Shown in pieces: positions 14,959-23,514 of a stretch of DNA of 31,249 bases. The notes under the pieces are model-generated. The model was not told the DNA's origin. It worked only from the letters and a program-made list of their open reading frames with translations, and did no database searches. The stretch is from Candidatus Gastranaerophilales bacterium. Lineage in GTDB: Bacteria > Cyanobacteriota > Vampirovibrionia > Gastranaerophilales > Gastranaerophilaceae. The DNA is taken from contig CAAFVD010000108.1 of the NCBI GenBank assembly GCA_900766355.1, forward strand, positions 1 to 31,249, given 5' to 3'. The first letter of the stretch is position 1, and every line of letters starts with the position of its first letter. A program made the translations under genes and the position numbers.

Positions 14959-17229
14959 TTATTTATTTAATAAATATATCTTGTATTCTGAAGGCATTAA
15001 CTTTCCAATAGTCAATTCAACAAGAGCAGAACCAAGTTTTTCTTCTACAAAATCTGATCCGTTAAATTTGTATTCTGAAACTATTTCATAATCACAAGGT
15101 AATGTTATGTTTTTATCAAACACTTCTCTACCTTCTCTAACTTCAGTATATGATTTGCCATTTTCTTCTACTAAAAATTTCTCTGTTGGAGCTTGATTAT
15201 TAGCAACTACTAACAATGCATTTTTAACACCTTCTTTTGAAATTTGCCATACTGTAAATCCATCATCATCTTGTCTTACAACATGAGATTCACCATTTAC
15301 GATAATATCATTATTTTTTACAAATCTATCTATTGCATCAAAAACTGTGTAAAAATCATCATTACGTTCTCTAAACATAGATATTTCATTACCAATGATT
15401 TTTTCCATACCAACTCTGTTAAATGATTCGTCACCATCTATATACATAACAGGTCTTTGAGCGAATTTACCACCCGGTAAGAATTTATACTTAAACCATT
15501 TGAATAACGCACCTTCAACTCCTAATTGTCCAGGATATCTGTCAAATACTTCAAACTCGCCATCTTGATTATTATATGTTTTTAGTATTGAAAGATATGA
15601 TTTTCTACCTGATTCAATATTATAATTAGCAAGTGCTGTATTTTCTTCACTTATTACTTGAGGAGTTTTATAACTTTGTGAAGGTATATCATTACCCCAA
15701 AGAACATCAAATCCCATATCCTCATGATATTCTTTCAAGTTATTATCACCAAGCATATATTCCGCAAGTGTTGCAAAATACAAAACATGCTCTTTCATTT
15801 CAGAATTTAGCATACCAAGAACCTTACGAGGAGCTCTATAACTAATAGGTTGTCCTTCGTGTTCAGAAACTTTATCAACAACGTGGTCAATATGGTCAAC
15901 TCTGAAGCCGTCAAAGTTATAATCACTTTGTAACTTTTTCATCGCTTTTATAAAATAATTAACTACATCATTATTAAACTTGCCATTTTCTAAACAAACA
16001 AAATAATATGGTGTCTGACAATCAAGATTTGCAAATTCTGACACATCTTCATCTTTGTAATCAAAATGTTTGAATATTGGATAAGAACCACAATCACTCA
16101 TTTTGTCAAATACAGGGACACCCGCTGAACACCAAGCACCACCAGGAGCTGGCCACATTCCTTCTGATATTAACAATTGAATTACTTCACCTTGATTTTT
16201 AATATCTGATTCTTCTAAATGTTTGTGATGTCCAACAATAGATGAAATCAACACTTTTGCTTTTTTATGAAGTTTATCTTGAATTGAACGCTCAAGCATT
16301 GCATTTGATAAAAACTTCTTTTCAGAAAGCATTTTTTCATCAATTTTGTTATAAATTTCTTGATAATAATCTGTCAAAGTACCAGTGCTACCACGCAAAG
16401 ATTGTTTATAAATATTTTTTACAATATCTAAATCTTCTTTATTAACATCTGTTAATTCCAAACATACTTTATCTAAGGATTTGTCTAATTCCTCTAGTAA
16501 ACCATTTACATCAAACCATCTTGCAATATAAGGATTTGCAAGAACAGCTTTTGAATATCTTCCTGTTTGTGGAAGGATATCATATATAACAGGGTGTCCA
16601 GCAAGCTGAGATAAAGTTATGAAATGTTTAACCTGTTGTTCTACATCTTGACCTGTTAATTCTGTAAGTTCTTTATCTTCTAGATTTGGGCTAACCGAAG
16701 ATGATGTTGGCAAATACGCACAACCAAATTCTCTAGGGTGAAACGGTATTAGATAGATTGTTGTATTAAATATACCTTGTGAAAGATTTCCTGTAGGTAA
16801 AATAGCTAACTGTCTTAACCAGTCCATAAACTTACCTGTTTCAGTTGATTCATTACCGTTTCCTAGACCAGCTAAATTGATTAACTTAATATCATGACCT
16901 TCTCTTTTTAACCAATCTGAATTTGTAACATTGTTTCTTGCCAAAACACTAGAATTAGCAAAAACAAATTTACCTTCCATATCTATAACATTGTTAGCTT
17001 TCCATTTATATTCAAGAGAATACAAGACTTCAGCATCTGTTAATTCATACAAAGCCTTTATATGAGAATATGGAATATATCCATATTTTTCCATCATATC
17101 TCTTAACTCATTTTTTCTATCTTCTGAAATAGAATCAAAACTATATTTTTCTTTTAGCTTTGAATAGAATTCATTTAATACTTGTGAATTGTTAACTTTA
17201 GCTTCTCTTTTAAATAAAAAATCTAACAT
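14959..17229 (-). CDS. GH13-like alpha-glucan-active enzyme
   Basis: 756 aa from ATG 17229, chosen because AAGGAG stands 6 nt upstream; the frame opens at a TTG at 17244 that precedes the site. A GH13 signature is visible: FDGFRVDHIDHVVD with candidate nucleophile D445, a candidate acid E490 in TLAEYML, and a barrel strand AGHPVIYDILPQTGRY around 211-225. In the region that normally reads N-H-D the sequence is NNQDGE (Q555-D556), so the transition-state His is replaced by Gln. A beta-sandwich C-terminal part (about 640-756) follows. It probably acts on storage or dietary glucans; hydrolase versus transferase cannot be told. The first 100 residues are an unrecognised helical extension. It is the first gene of a three-gene unit. 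Confidence 0.72.
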   Translation of the reverse strand: MLDFLFKREAKVNNSQVLNEFYSKLKEKYSFDSISEDRKNELRDMMEKYGYIPYSHIKALYELTDAEVLYSLEYKWKANNVIDMEGKFVFANSSVLARNNVTNSDWLKREGHDIKLINLAGLGNGNESTETGKFMDWLRQLAILPTGNLSQGIFNTTIYLIPFHPREFGCAYLPTSSSVSPNLEDKELTELTGQDVEQQVKHFITLSQLAGHPVIYDILPQTGRYSKAVLANPYIARWFDVNGLLEELDKSLDKVCLELTDVNKEDLDIVKNIYKQSLRGSTGTLTDYYQEIYNKIDEKMLSEKKFLSNAMLERSIQDKLHKKAKVLISSIVGHHKHLEESDIKNQGEVIQLLISEGMWPAPGGAWCSAGVPVFDKMSDCGSYPIFKHFDYKDEDVSEFANLDCQTPYYFVCLENGKFNNDVVNYFIKAMKKLQSDYNFDGFRVDHIDHVVDKVSEHEGQPISYRAPRKVLGMLNSEMKEHVLYFATLAEYMLGDNNLKEYHEDMGFDVLWGNDIPSQSYKTPQVISEENTALANYNIESGRKSYLSILKTYNNQDGEFEVFDRYPGQLGVEGALFKWFKYKFLPGGKFAQRPVMYIDGDESFNRVGMEKIIGNEISMFRERNDDFYTVFDAIDRFVKNNDIIVNGESHVVRQDDDGFTVWQISKEGVKNALLVVANNQAPTEKFLVEENGKSYTEVREGREVFDKNITLPCDYEIVSEYKFNGSDFVEEKLGSALVELTIGKLMPSEYKIYLLNK

Positions 17230-17351
17230 TCTACACTCCTTCAATCAACTGATAGTATCGTATCATGGCTAAAAGGTATTTACAAACAAATGTTTACATA
17301 TATATACATACTATATCTAATCAAGCTATATTTGTTAAATATACCTTGAGA

Positions 17352-18668
17352 TTAATTCTCTGAATATATTTGACTAGAAAGAAGAGCAACCATTGTCCAA
17401 AAAGTTATTTGTATTTGAGGTCTAAAAAATACAGTATCAACCATTCCATGAATCATTACTCCACATATAGAAAGAAATCCTATACTTGCAAAAATTACAG
17501 AATTTGTATTTTTTGATTTTAGAATATATTTAGCCCCATCAATAACAATTGAGAACAAAAAGCATAAAAATGCTAGTAATGCAAAAATACCACTTTCAAC
17601 AGCTGTTTCCAAATATATATTGTATGCACTAAGAGCATCAAAGCCTGTTTTCATATACAAACCATAAATCTCTCTAAAGTTTTGATTACCCATACCAATA
17701 CCAATAGCCCAATTATCCTTAAACATTTGAATTGCGGATTGATACACATTAAACCTAAAAGAATTTGAGCTATCAGAACGCATCGCAAAAATAGAAATAA
17801 CTCTTGCTCTTAATGATGATATTCCAATAATTGCCAACATACAAACTGATAATACCGAAGATAAAACTGTAAAATATATTTTTTTGTATGTTGGCCAGAA
17901 ATATTTTAGACTTATTATAAAAATCAAAGATGATATTAAAAACAAACCAATATATGCACCTCTACAACCAGTTAAAAATAAAGTTATTGATGCCAATACT
18001 GATAATATTATGAATACTAATCCTCGTTTATAATTATGTTGATGTAAGTAATATGCACATAATCCAAACACTGATGATATTCCAGCAACCAAATAACCAC
18101 CAAGCAAGTTAGGATTTAAAGGTTGTAAAGTACCATAAACTCTAGTCATTACTTCCTCCGGATTCAATCTAGAAGTATCTTGCCAACCAGAAATTTCTCC
18201 AACTTGAATAAAGTTTTGACTTAAACCTATAACAGATTCAAAAGTAACACACCCTGCCATACATAATAATATTGGTAAAATATGTTTTTTGTTATCTTTT
18301 AAATGATGAACGACAGATAAATAATAGCTTAGATATATAAATGTCTTAAAAAATCCTTTCAAACTCAAATGAAGAAGTGTTGAACCTGCAACACTAACAA
18401 TTGAAAGCATAAAATAAACTAACAAAAATATTTCAAATTTTTCGCATTTAAAATTTTCATTAGGTTTTGTTAAAACTTTTACTATAGTAAGCAAAAATGT
18501 AACAAAGCATAGATACCCAACAACATCAGACGACAAAAAAGTAGCCAATATAAATGTTGCTAGTATTGAAAAATATATAAATCTATCAAGGCTTTTTAAA
18601 ATTACACTAGATTCATAAACTGGCGTTAAAGGTTTATGAATAATATCCAAAACTTTATTTAAAAGCAT
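17352..18668 (-). CDS. O-antigen ligase / IctB-family membrane protein
   Basis: 438 aa with about 10-12 hydrophobic helices and a large periplasm-type loop containing LNPEEVMTRVYGTLQPLNPNLLGGYL. Other family landmarks are TGCRGAYIGL, GIGMGNQNFREIYG, SAYNIYLETAVESG and the end DTVFFRPQIQITFWTMVALL, which closely resembles the C-terminus of cyanobacterial IctB-type proteins. The Wzy_C/WaaL family transfers or polymerises undecaprenyl-linked glycans; the bicarbonate-transport label for IctB is doubtful. The start follows the DUF4330 stop by 1 nt, with GAGG overlapping the end of that gene, so the two are coupled. It is the last gene of the heptose kinase operon. Confidence 0.85.
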   Translation of the reverse strand: MLLNKVLDIIHKPLTPVYESSVILKSLDRFIYFSILATFILATFLSSDVVGYLCFVTFLLTIVKVLTKPNENFKCEKFEIFLLVYFMLSIVSVAGSTLLHLSLKGFFKTFIYLSYYLSVVHHLKDNKKHILPILLCMAGCVTFESVIGLSQNFIQVGEISGWQDTSRLNPEEVMTRVYGTLQPLNPNLLGGYLVAGISSVFGLCAYYLHQHNYKRGLVFIILSVLASITLFLTGCRGAYIGLFLISSLIFIISLKYFWPTYKKIYFTVLSSVLSVCMLAIIGISSLRARVISIFAMRSDSSNSFRFNVYQSAIQMFKDNWAIGIGMGNQNFREIYGLYMKTGFDALSAYNIYLETAVESGIFALLAFLCFLFSIVIDGAKYILKSKNTNSVIFASIGFLSICGVMIHGMVDTVFFRPQIQITFWTMVALLSSQIYSEN

Positions 18669-18669
18669 A

Positions 18670-19161
18670 TTAATCCTCTATTTTTATATCTGAAACAGTA
18701 CCTGTTAATTTATAAGTCTTGCCTTCTAAAGTTATTGGTAAACCTATTTTTATTTTATTACCACCAACTACTGCACCATCTTTAGTGATTTTAGCTTTAT
18801 CAGTAACTGTAACTGTTACATCAAACGTATCAGGTTGTGTTGCATCAGGAACAACTCTATAACCAGAGTTTGAAGAAGATGAAACTGTTACCATCTTTGG
18901 AGTTGCTTTTACATCTAATATTTTCAAATCTGTATATGGTACGTTTCTAATACTAATAAATGTTGTATCATCTTTTTTCATAGGTATTTCGTCACACGAA
19001 AGAGTTACCCCTCTTAAAAACACCTTAAAATCAATATTTGAAGTTGCTTCAATTTGTTTAGAAGCAGTTTCTCTATAATGTTTTATGGTTAGAATTCCAA
19101 CCCCAACTGCTAACAAAAGCCCAAGTACAATAATAATATCTACAAGTTTATTATTTTTCAT
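18670..19161 (-). CDS. DUF4330 membrane-anchored protein
   Basis: 163 aa. One N-terminal transmembrane helix (IIIVLGLLLAVGVGILTI, about 9-26) is followed by an extracytoplasmic beta-rich domain. The family's characteristic VGGNKIKIGLPITLEGKTY lies near 132-150, and RNVPYTDL near 72. DUF4330 proteins are common in Cyanobacteria and some Firmicutes; function is unknown. AGGAG lies 7 nt before the ATG. It is sandwiched between heptose-7-phosphate kinase and the ligase-family gene, which suggests a part in envelope glycan assembly. Confidence 0.82.
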   Translation of the reverse strand: MKNNKLVDIIIVLGLLLAVGVGILTIKHYRETASKQIEATSNIDFKVFLRGVTLSCDEIPMKKDDTTFISIRNVPYTDLKILDVKATPKMVTVSSSSNSGYRVVPDATQPDTFDVTVTVTDKAKITKDGAVVGGNKIKIGLPITLEGKTYKLTGTVSDIKIED

Positions 19162-19170
19162 GATTATCTC

Positions 19171-20187
19171 CTAAATTTTATTAATTCGTTGTTCAATAAC
19201 TTCTTTGATTTCTTCAATGTTTGTAGTAGCACAACCAAATTGTTTAACCACAATACCAGCAGCAATATTACCAATAATAGCCGCATAAACAGGTTCTGCT
19301 CCACAAGCCAAAGCTAATGTATAAACTGCAGTAACAGTATCACCAGCACCTGTTACATCAAATACTTCTGATTTATTGAATACAGGTATTTTTGTAAATT
19401 TATCATCTTTTTCAAATACGGCCATACCTTCAGAACCACATGTTACAAGTACAAAATCAGCCTTTGTATCTTTTAATAATTTGCGACCAGCCTTTTTCAA
19501 ATCATCAGTTGATTTTATTTCAAAACCAACATATTTTTGAGTATCAGGAAGGTTTGGTGTCATTGATGTAACTCTTTGATACTTATCAAGGTCTTTTTGA
19601 GCATCTACTACAACGATTTTATTATACTTATGACATAGTTCTATTGATTTTTGAATAACTTTATCTGTTAGAGTGCCAATATGATAGTTTGAAAGAATAA
19701 CTGCATCATGCTCAGGAATTGCTTTCTCTAAATTCTCGATAATTTTATTTTCTGTTTCTTCTGATAATGGAGTATCTGTTTGTCTATCTATTCTAACAAT
19801 TTGTTGAGTTATTGATTGAAAACAAGAACCTGATATTCTAGTTTTAGTAACAGTTTTTCTTGTTTTGTCAGTTACTAAATATTCACAATTAACATTTGCA
19901 TCTTCAAACGCTTTTATTAAATCAGACGCTTGATAATCATCACCAATAATACCCAAAACACTTATTTTACCATTATTTATGGTTGAAACATTATGAGCCG
20001 CATTAGATGCCGCACCCAAAATAAGATTTGTATGACTATGTTTTAGAATCAATACAGGAGCTTCTCTTGAAATTCTTTCTGTATCACCATATACCATTTC
20101 ATCTAAAGCTAAATCACCGACAACCAATATTCTTGAAGTATTTAACTTTTCAACCAATGCAATTAACTTAGTTTTATCTATTTTCAT
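19171..20187 (-). CDS. rfaE1: PfkB-family kinase, probable D-glycero-beta-D-manno-heptose-7-phosphate kinase
   Basis: 338 aa from ATG 20187, chosen for the AGAGG 4 nt upstream; upstream in-frame starts lack a site. RfaE1/HldE kinase features: ILVVGDLALDEMVYGDTERI at 20-39, SREAPVLIL, GAASNAAHNVS, and the PfkB signature DVTGAGDTV at 277-285 with catalytic D283. The kinase phosphorylates heptose 7-phosphate at C1 on the way to ADP-heptose for LPS core or other glycans. The fused nucleotidyltransferase domain of HldE is absent, and no separate one is in the window. It leads the operon with DUF4330 and the ligase-like gene (9-nt gap). Confidence 0.85.
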   Translation of the reverse strand: MKIDKTKLIALVEKLNTSRILVVGDLALDEMVYGDTERISREAPVLILKHSHTNLILGAASNAAHNVSTINNGKISVLGIIGDDYQASDLIKAFEDANVNCEYLVTDKTRKTVTKTRISGSCFQSITQQIVRIDRQTDTPLSEETENKIIENLEKAIPEHDAVILSNYHIGTLTDKVIQKSIELCHKYNKIVVVDAQKDLDKYQRVTSMTPNLPDTQKYVGFEIKSTDDLKKAGRKLLKDTKADFVLVTCGSEGMAVFEKDDKFTKIPVFNKSEVFDVTGAGDTVTAVYTLALACGAEPVYAAIIGNIAAGIVVKQFGCATTNIEEIKEVIEQRINKI

Positions 20188-20264
20188 TTTCCCTCTACTC
20201 ATTGAATATTTAAACAATACATTGTATAATTCATATTATAATACAAAAAGAGAGAGTTGTAGAT

Positions 20265-20975
20265 TTGGATAACAAAAAAGAAAAACCGAATACAATTAAT
20301 AATATTAATAAATCAATCGGACAAGGTGGTATATTCAGCGAAAATGACCCTATAGATGTTAACAATCTTTTAACATTAGCTGATTCTGATATTACACCTG
20401 ATTTGCTCATGCAATTAGAACAACGAGCAAAAGAAGAACAGGATAAAATGAATTTAACAGAAAAAAAAGAAGAAAAAGAAAATCCTTTACAAGAAAATAT
20501 ACAAATTCCTGAAGGTTTACCAGCTGAAAACGGAGCAGTTAATATAACTGGAGAAATAATGGAACGCCCTAAAACTCCAGAAGATGAAACACCACCTCCA
20601 CCACCTCCTCAAGAACAATCTATAGATCCTCTTGAAGAAGCAAAGATGAATGCAGTTTATAAAAAATATGTTATCTATATTGATAAAGATAACGAAAAAT
20701 ATATTGATTCATTAAGTATAGCTGAGCGAAAACAATTAATTAATGAAGTTCTACATGACCAAAGGAATTTATCAGAAGCTCAAAGACGAGAACAACAACG
20801 CAAAGAAGCAGTTACAAAATTAATACTAGGAATCGTAACCTTTATAATTGCAGTACCATTAATATATTTAATATTTAATATCTCAATGGAAGCAACTATT
20901 CAAAATTATAAACATTCAAAATCTAATTTTGAAGTCCTATACAAGGAAACTGGGAAAATTAAAATCAACAACTAA
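20265..20975 (+). CDS. Unknown acidic, proline-rich, C-terminally membrane-anchored protein
   Basis: 236 aa from a TTG start at 20265; no ATG lies near, and GAGAGAG about 8 nt upstream is a modest ribosome site. I do not recognise the family. The first 130 residues are charged and look disordered, with a run of six prolines (ETPPPPPPQEQ, about residue 109). Residues about 140-190 are helical and charged (KYVIYIDKDNEKYI, then RREQQRKEA). A single transmembrane helix follows (about 190-210: LILGIVTFIIAVPLIYLIF), with about 26 residues after it. Two TATAAT hexamers (20225-20230 and 20237-20242) lie just upstream, shared with the divergent rfaE1-like gene. It could be a cytosolic scaffold held at the inner membrane. 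Confidence 0.7.
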   Translation: MDNKKEKPNTINNINKSIGQGGIFSENDPIDVNNLLTLADSDITPDLLMQLEQRAKEEQDKMNLTEKKEEKENPLQENIQIPEGLPAENGAVNITGEIMERPKTPEDETPPPPPPQEQSIDPLEEAKMNAVYKKYVIYIDKDNEKYIDSLSIAERKQLINEVLHDQRNLSEAQRREQQRKEAVTKLILGIVTFIIAVPLIYLIFNISMEATIQNYKHSKSNFEVLYKETGKIKINN

Positions 20976-21688
20976 GCTACAGCATTAGCTTTTATTCCAT
21001 CTTGAGGAGCAGTAAGTTTTGCTAATTGTTGTTGCTCTAATAATAATTTCTTCATTTGAAAATCTTTTTCTGTTGTATTTTTTGTAATTGATTTACCAAA
21101 ATTTTTGCCTAAAGCAAAACCTGTACAAGATGCAGCTATAAATGTTAAACCTTTTAAGATTGCAGTATATTTATTGTTAGGTAATTTTGCAATAAAACCA
21201 GTAGATTTTAATGCCTTTGTTAATGGAGCTGCAATTTTTGCACAGAATTTACTCCACAAACCAGTGTCTTTAGTAAGACCTAAAGCTTGTTTTGTAACTC
21301 CTTCAAACAAGAACATACCCAACATAGCACCTGACTCTTGAATCATTGCTGATTTTTTATCTTCTTCTGATAAAGCTCTTGATAAACTTGCAACACACAA
21401 GATTGGGTTTACGGCTTTTCCAGCTAAATTTACAGCTTTTCCTGTGTATTCAAACAACTTACTTGAAGCTTCTGTAGTTTTCATTGTTGCAGCTAATGAA
21501 TTAAAACATTGAGCTCCTCTAGTAGAATCCTTAGCTACAGATACTAAATCACCAGCAACTCCAACATCTTGACAATATGAAGTAATTTTTCTTTCCATAC
21601 GATCAGCACGAGCAAGATTTTGACCTTTCTCATTGTTGGTATATGCAAACCAAGCTTTTCTTACCGCATTCGATAGAGCTACTGTCAT
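20972..21688 (-). CDS. Unknown Ala/Lys-rich protein with hydrophobic segments
   Basis: 238 aa from ATG 21688, chosen because GAAGGT lies 4 nt upstream; a TTG at 21700 precedes the site. The family is not recognised. The N-terminal 80 residues are polar and helical (AVRKAWFAYTNNEKGQNLAR), with no signal peptide. Moderately hydrophobic helices occur near 90-110, 125-145 and 190-205 (LTFIAASCTGFALG); the last is Gly/Ala-rich like a membrane insertion hairpin. The C-terminus is Gln/Lys-rich. Its stop overlaps the convergent gene's stop by 4 bp. It is divergent from the 70-aa gene, with near-identical inverted promoter elements. Probably lineage-specific. Confidence 0.7.
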   Translation of the reverse strand: MTVALSNAVRKAWFAYTNNEKGQNLARADRMERKITSYCQDVGVAGDLVSVAKDSTRGAQCFNSLAATMKTTEASSKLFEYTGKAVNLAGKAVNPILCVASLSRALSEEDKKSAMIQESGAMLGMFLFEGVTKQALGLTKDTGLWSKFCAKIAAPLTKALKSTGFIAKLPNNKYTAILKGLTFIAASCTGFALGKNFGKSITKNTTEKDFQMKKLLLEQQQLAKLTAPQDGIKANAVA

Positions 21689-21882
21689 TACTACCTTCAA
21701 AATTAACTAACACACTTATATATAAAGTATTTTTTTTCATCTTTTTTGCATAAATCAGTAAAAATTTTACATAAATTAACATTTTTCTTGTAAACATTTG
21801 TAAAGAAACTCCTCATAAAATATCAATTATTTCTTAAGTATATACTTTATATATATGTAACCTTATTTATGGAGGACAAAAC
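21689..21882. promoter_or_regulatory. Divergent promoter region with mirrored ATACTTTATATATA elements
   Basis: ATACTTTATATATA occurs on the plus strand at 21842-21855, 28 nt before the 70-aa gene, and as its exact reverse complement at 21717-21730, 29 nt from the start of the leftward unknown gene. The symmetric placement suggests that each holds the -10 region of its gene. TCTTAAGTATA at 21832-21842 overlaps the right-hand copy and matches a sequence upstream of hcp. Confidence 0.5.
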
Positions 21883-22095
21883 ATGAGATATGGTGGAATA
21901 CAATCAACAGGAAATAAATTTAACTATAGTGATGGGACTATAAAAAGAAAAAATGAAGAAGATGATCCTATCAGAAAAGCAATTACAAGTGGCGTAAACT
22001 TTGCAAATAAAATTGGTAATCTACTAGCTGCAGGTATTATGAATCCACAAGCATCAGACAATAACAGTGGTTCTTCAACAGCATATAGACAATAA
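21883..22095 (+). CDS. Small polar protein of unknown function
   Basis: 70 aa with a strong GGAGG ribosome site 7 nt upstream, which is the main evidence that it is real. N-terminus RYGGIQSTGNKFNYSDGTIK; the middle has one amphipathic helix (DPIRKAITSGVNFANKIGNL); the C-terminus is Ser/Asn-rich and ends AYRQ. No signal peptide, no Cys, no known domain. The promoter is as described for 21689-21882. coaX starts 56 bp downstream and may be cotranscribed. Confidence 0.68.
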   Translation: MRYGGIQSTGNKFNYSDGTIKRKNEEDDPIRKAITSGVNFANKIGNLLAAGIMNPQASDNNSGSSTAYRQ

Positions 22096-22151
22096 CTTGT
22101 TTCATATTGAGCATGTTTGATATACAATTAGCCCTATAAGGGATTAATTGT

Positions 22152-22934
22152 ATGTTACTAACACTTGATATAGGAAACACAAGTATAACCATTGGTCTTT
22201 TTAATGGTGAAAAACTAGATAGTATTAAAAGAATACCATCTAATATTCATTATTCTATAAATGACTACAAAGAATTATTAACTGAAACAATAGATTCTGA
22301 TTGCATTGACAGTTGCATAATAGCTTCTGTAGTGAATGGATTAGACAAAATTTTATATGATGCTATTTTATTAACATTTGGAATTGAATCTATAATTCTT
22401 TCTCCAAATATTGATATTGGTATCAAATTAAAGCTTAAAGACAACAATGAAATTGGTGCAGATAGAATTGCAAACGGAATTGCAGCTGCTCAATTATACA
22501 AATTGCCTGTGATTGTTGTAGATTTTGGAACGGCAAACACTTTTGATATTGTAAACTCTAAAGGAGAGTTTATAGGTGGTGTAATTGCTCCTGGTATTAA
22601 TACTCAACTAACTTCACTTAGTAAGTGTACATCAAAACTTCCGAAACTTGACGCAACTATATCTAAAACTGCTATTGGAGATAACACTCTTGATGCAATT
22701 CTATCAGGAGTTATTCGAGGAACTGCCTGTATGGTCGAAGGACTCCTATCCGAATGTGAAAATGAAATTGGAGAAAAAGCTACAATTGTAGCAACTGGTG
22801 GTAACTGTGAACTAATTTCACAATACATGAATCGCAAGTTTGATTACGTAAACCCAATTCTTACTCTACAGGGGTTAAAGGAGCTTTATAAACTAAATGT
22901 GAATCACGCACATTTTCAACATCAAGTCCTTTAA
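22152..22934 (+). CDS. coaX: Type III pantothenate kinase
   Basis: 260 aa, usual length. ASKHA-fold motifs: DIGNTS at 6-11 (phosphate 1), GADRIAN at 102-108, DFGTANTFD at 124-132 (phosphate 2) and VATGGNCELI (adenosine). It phosphorylates pantothenate, the first step of coenzyme A synthesis, and needs a monovalent cation. This type is not inhibited by CoA. An AAGGG site lies about 9 nt before the ATG. Its last 74 nt overlap the convergent DUF429-like gene; the C-terminal VNHAHFQHQVL extends a little past the usual family end. Confidence 0.95.
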   Translation: MLLTLDIGNTSITIGLFNGEKLDSIKRIPSNIHYSINDYKELLTETIDSDCIDSCIIASVVNGLDKILYDAILLTFGIESIILSPNIDIGIKLKLKDNNEIGADRIANGIAAAQLYKLPVIVVDFGTANTFDIVNSKGEFIGGVIAPGINTQLTSLSKCTSKLPKLDATISKTAIGDNTLDAILSGVIRGTACMVEGLLSECENEIGEKATIVATGGNCELISQYMNRKFDYVNPILTLQGLKELYKLNVNHAHFQHQVL

Positions 22935-23511
22935 ACTTGTATAATACCTCAAAATTATTACGAGCCTTTTCTCTTGCAACCAAAGCCCCTATCATCGCTT
23001 CCAAAGCTCCTGCTGGCATCATATTATTCGGAATATCAGAAAATCCAAATTCTGTCCTTAAAATATTTTGCAAAAATTTGCAATCTGCAGGAGAGCGTTG
23101 TTTATAGTTTGAATATAGATTTAATTTCAACTTAGACAAATACAAATCATATCGACTTATATCAGCCCCTTTATCCTCAACTAAAGACGAAAAGTAATCA
23201 CACCCTCTTGTTGAAAACCGTTGAGTCCAGTTATCAACATTTATAAATTTTTGTTTGTTTGTTGTATTAATCAATTGATAAGGTTTTGATAAAATTCGCC
23301 ATTTACCAGTCATCAAAGTATTATCCCAAGGTAAAGAAATACAAATTTTTGAGTTTTTTAGTGATGAATAATTATCAAAAAAATGTTGCACATCTTTCAT
23401 CGTAAAAAATTTATCAACTAAAATCATTGTATTATTTTGATCTAATACTGCAATACCTGTTTCTATTGTGGCAGAAGGTGCCAATGATAAACCTACATAA
23501 TATTCAATCAT
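22861..23511 (-). CDS. DUF429-like, RNase H-fold protein
   Basis: 216 aa. N-terminal YYVGLSLAPSATIETGIAVLD reads as the first two strands of an RNase H-like fold with the usual D replaced by S at 'GLSLAPS'. The end AGALEAMIGALVAREKA resembles the helical D-x-x-A region of DUF429 predicted nucleases, with E rather than D. The middle (VDNWTQRFSTRGCDYFSSLV) is not recognised. The altered acidic residues make nuclease activity uncertain. It lies 3 bp downstream of motB on the same strand and overlaps coaX by 74 nt at the 3' end. Confidence 0.6.
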   Translation of the reverse strand: MIEYYVGLSLAPSATIETGIAVLDQNNTMILVDKFFTMKDVQHFFDNYSSLKNSKICISLPWDNTLMTGKWRILSKPYQLINTTNKQKFINVDNWTQRFSTRGCDYFSSLVEDKGADISRYDLYLSKLKLNLYSNYKQRSPADCKFLQNILRTEFGFSDIPNNMMPAGALEAMIGALVAREKARNNFEVLYKFKGLDVENVRDSHLVYKAPLTPVE

Positions 23512-23514
23512 ATT

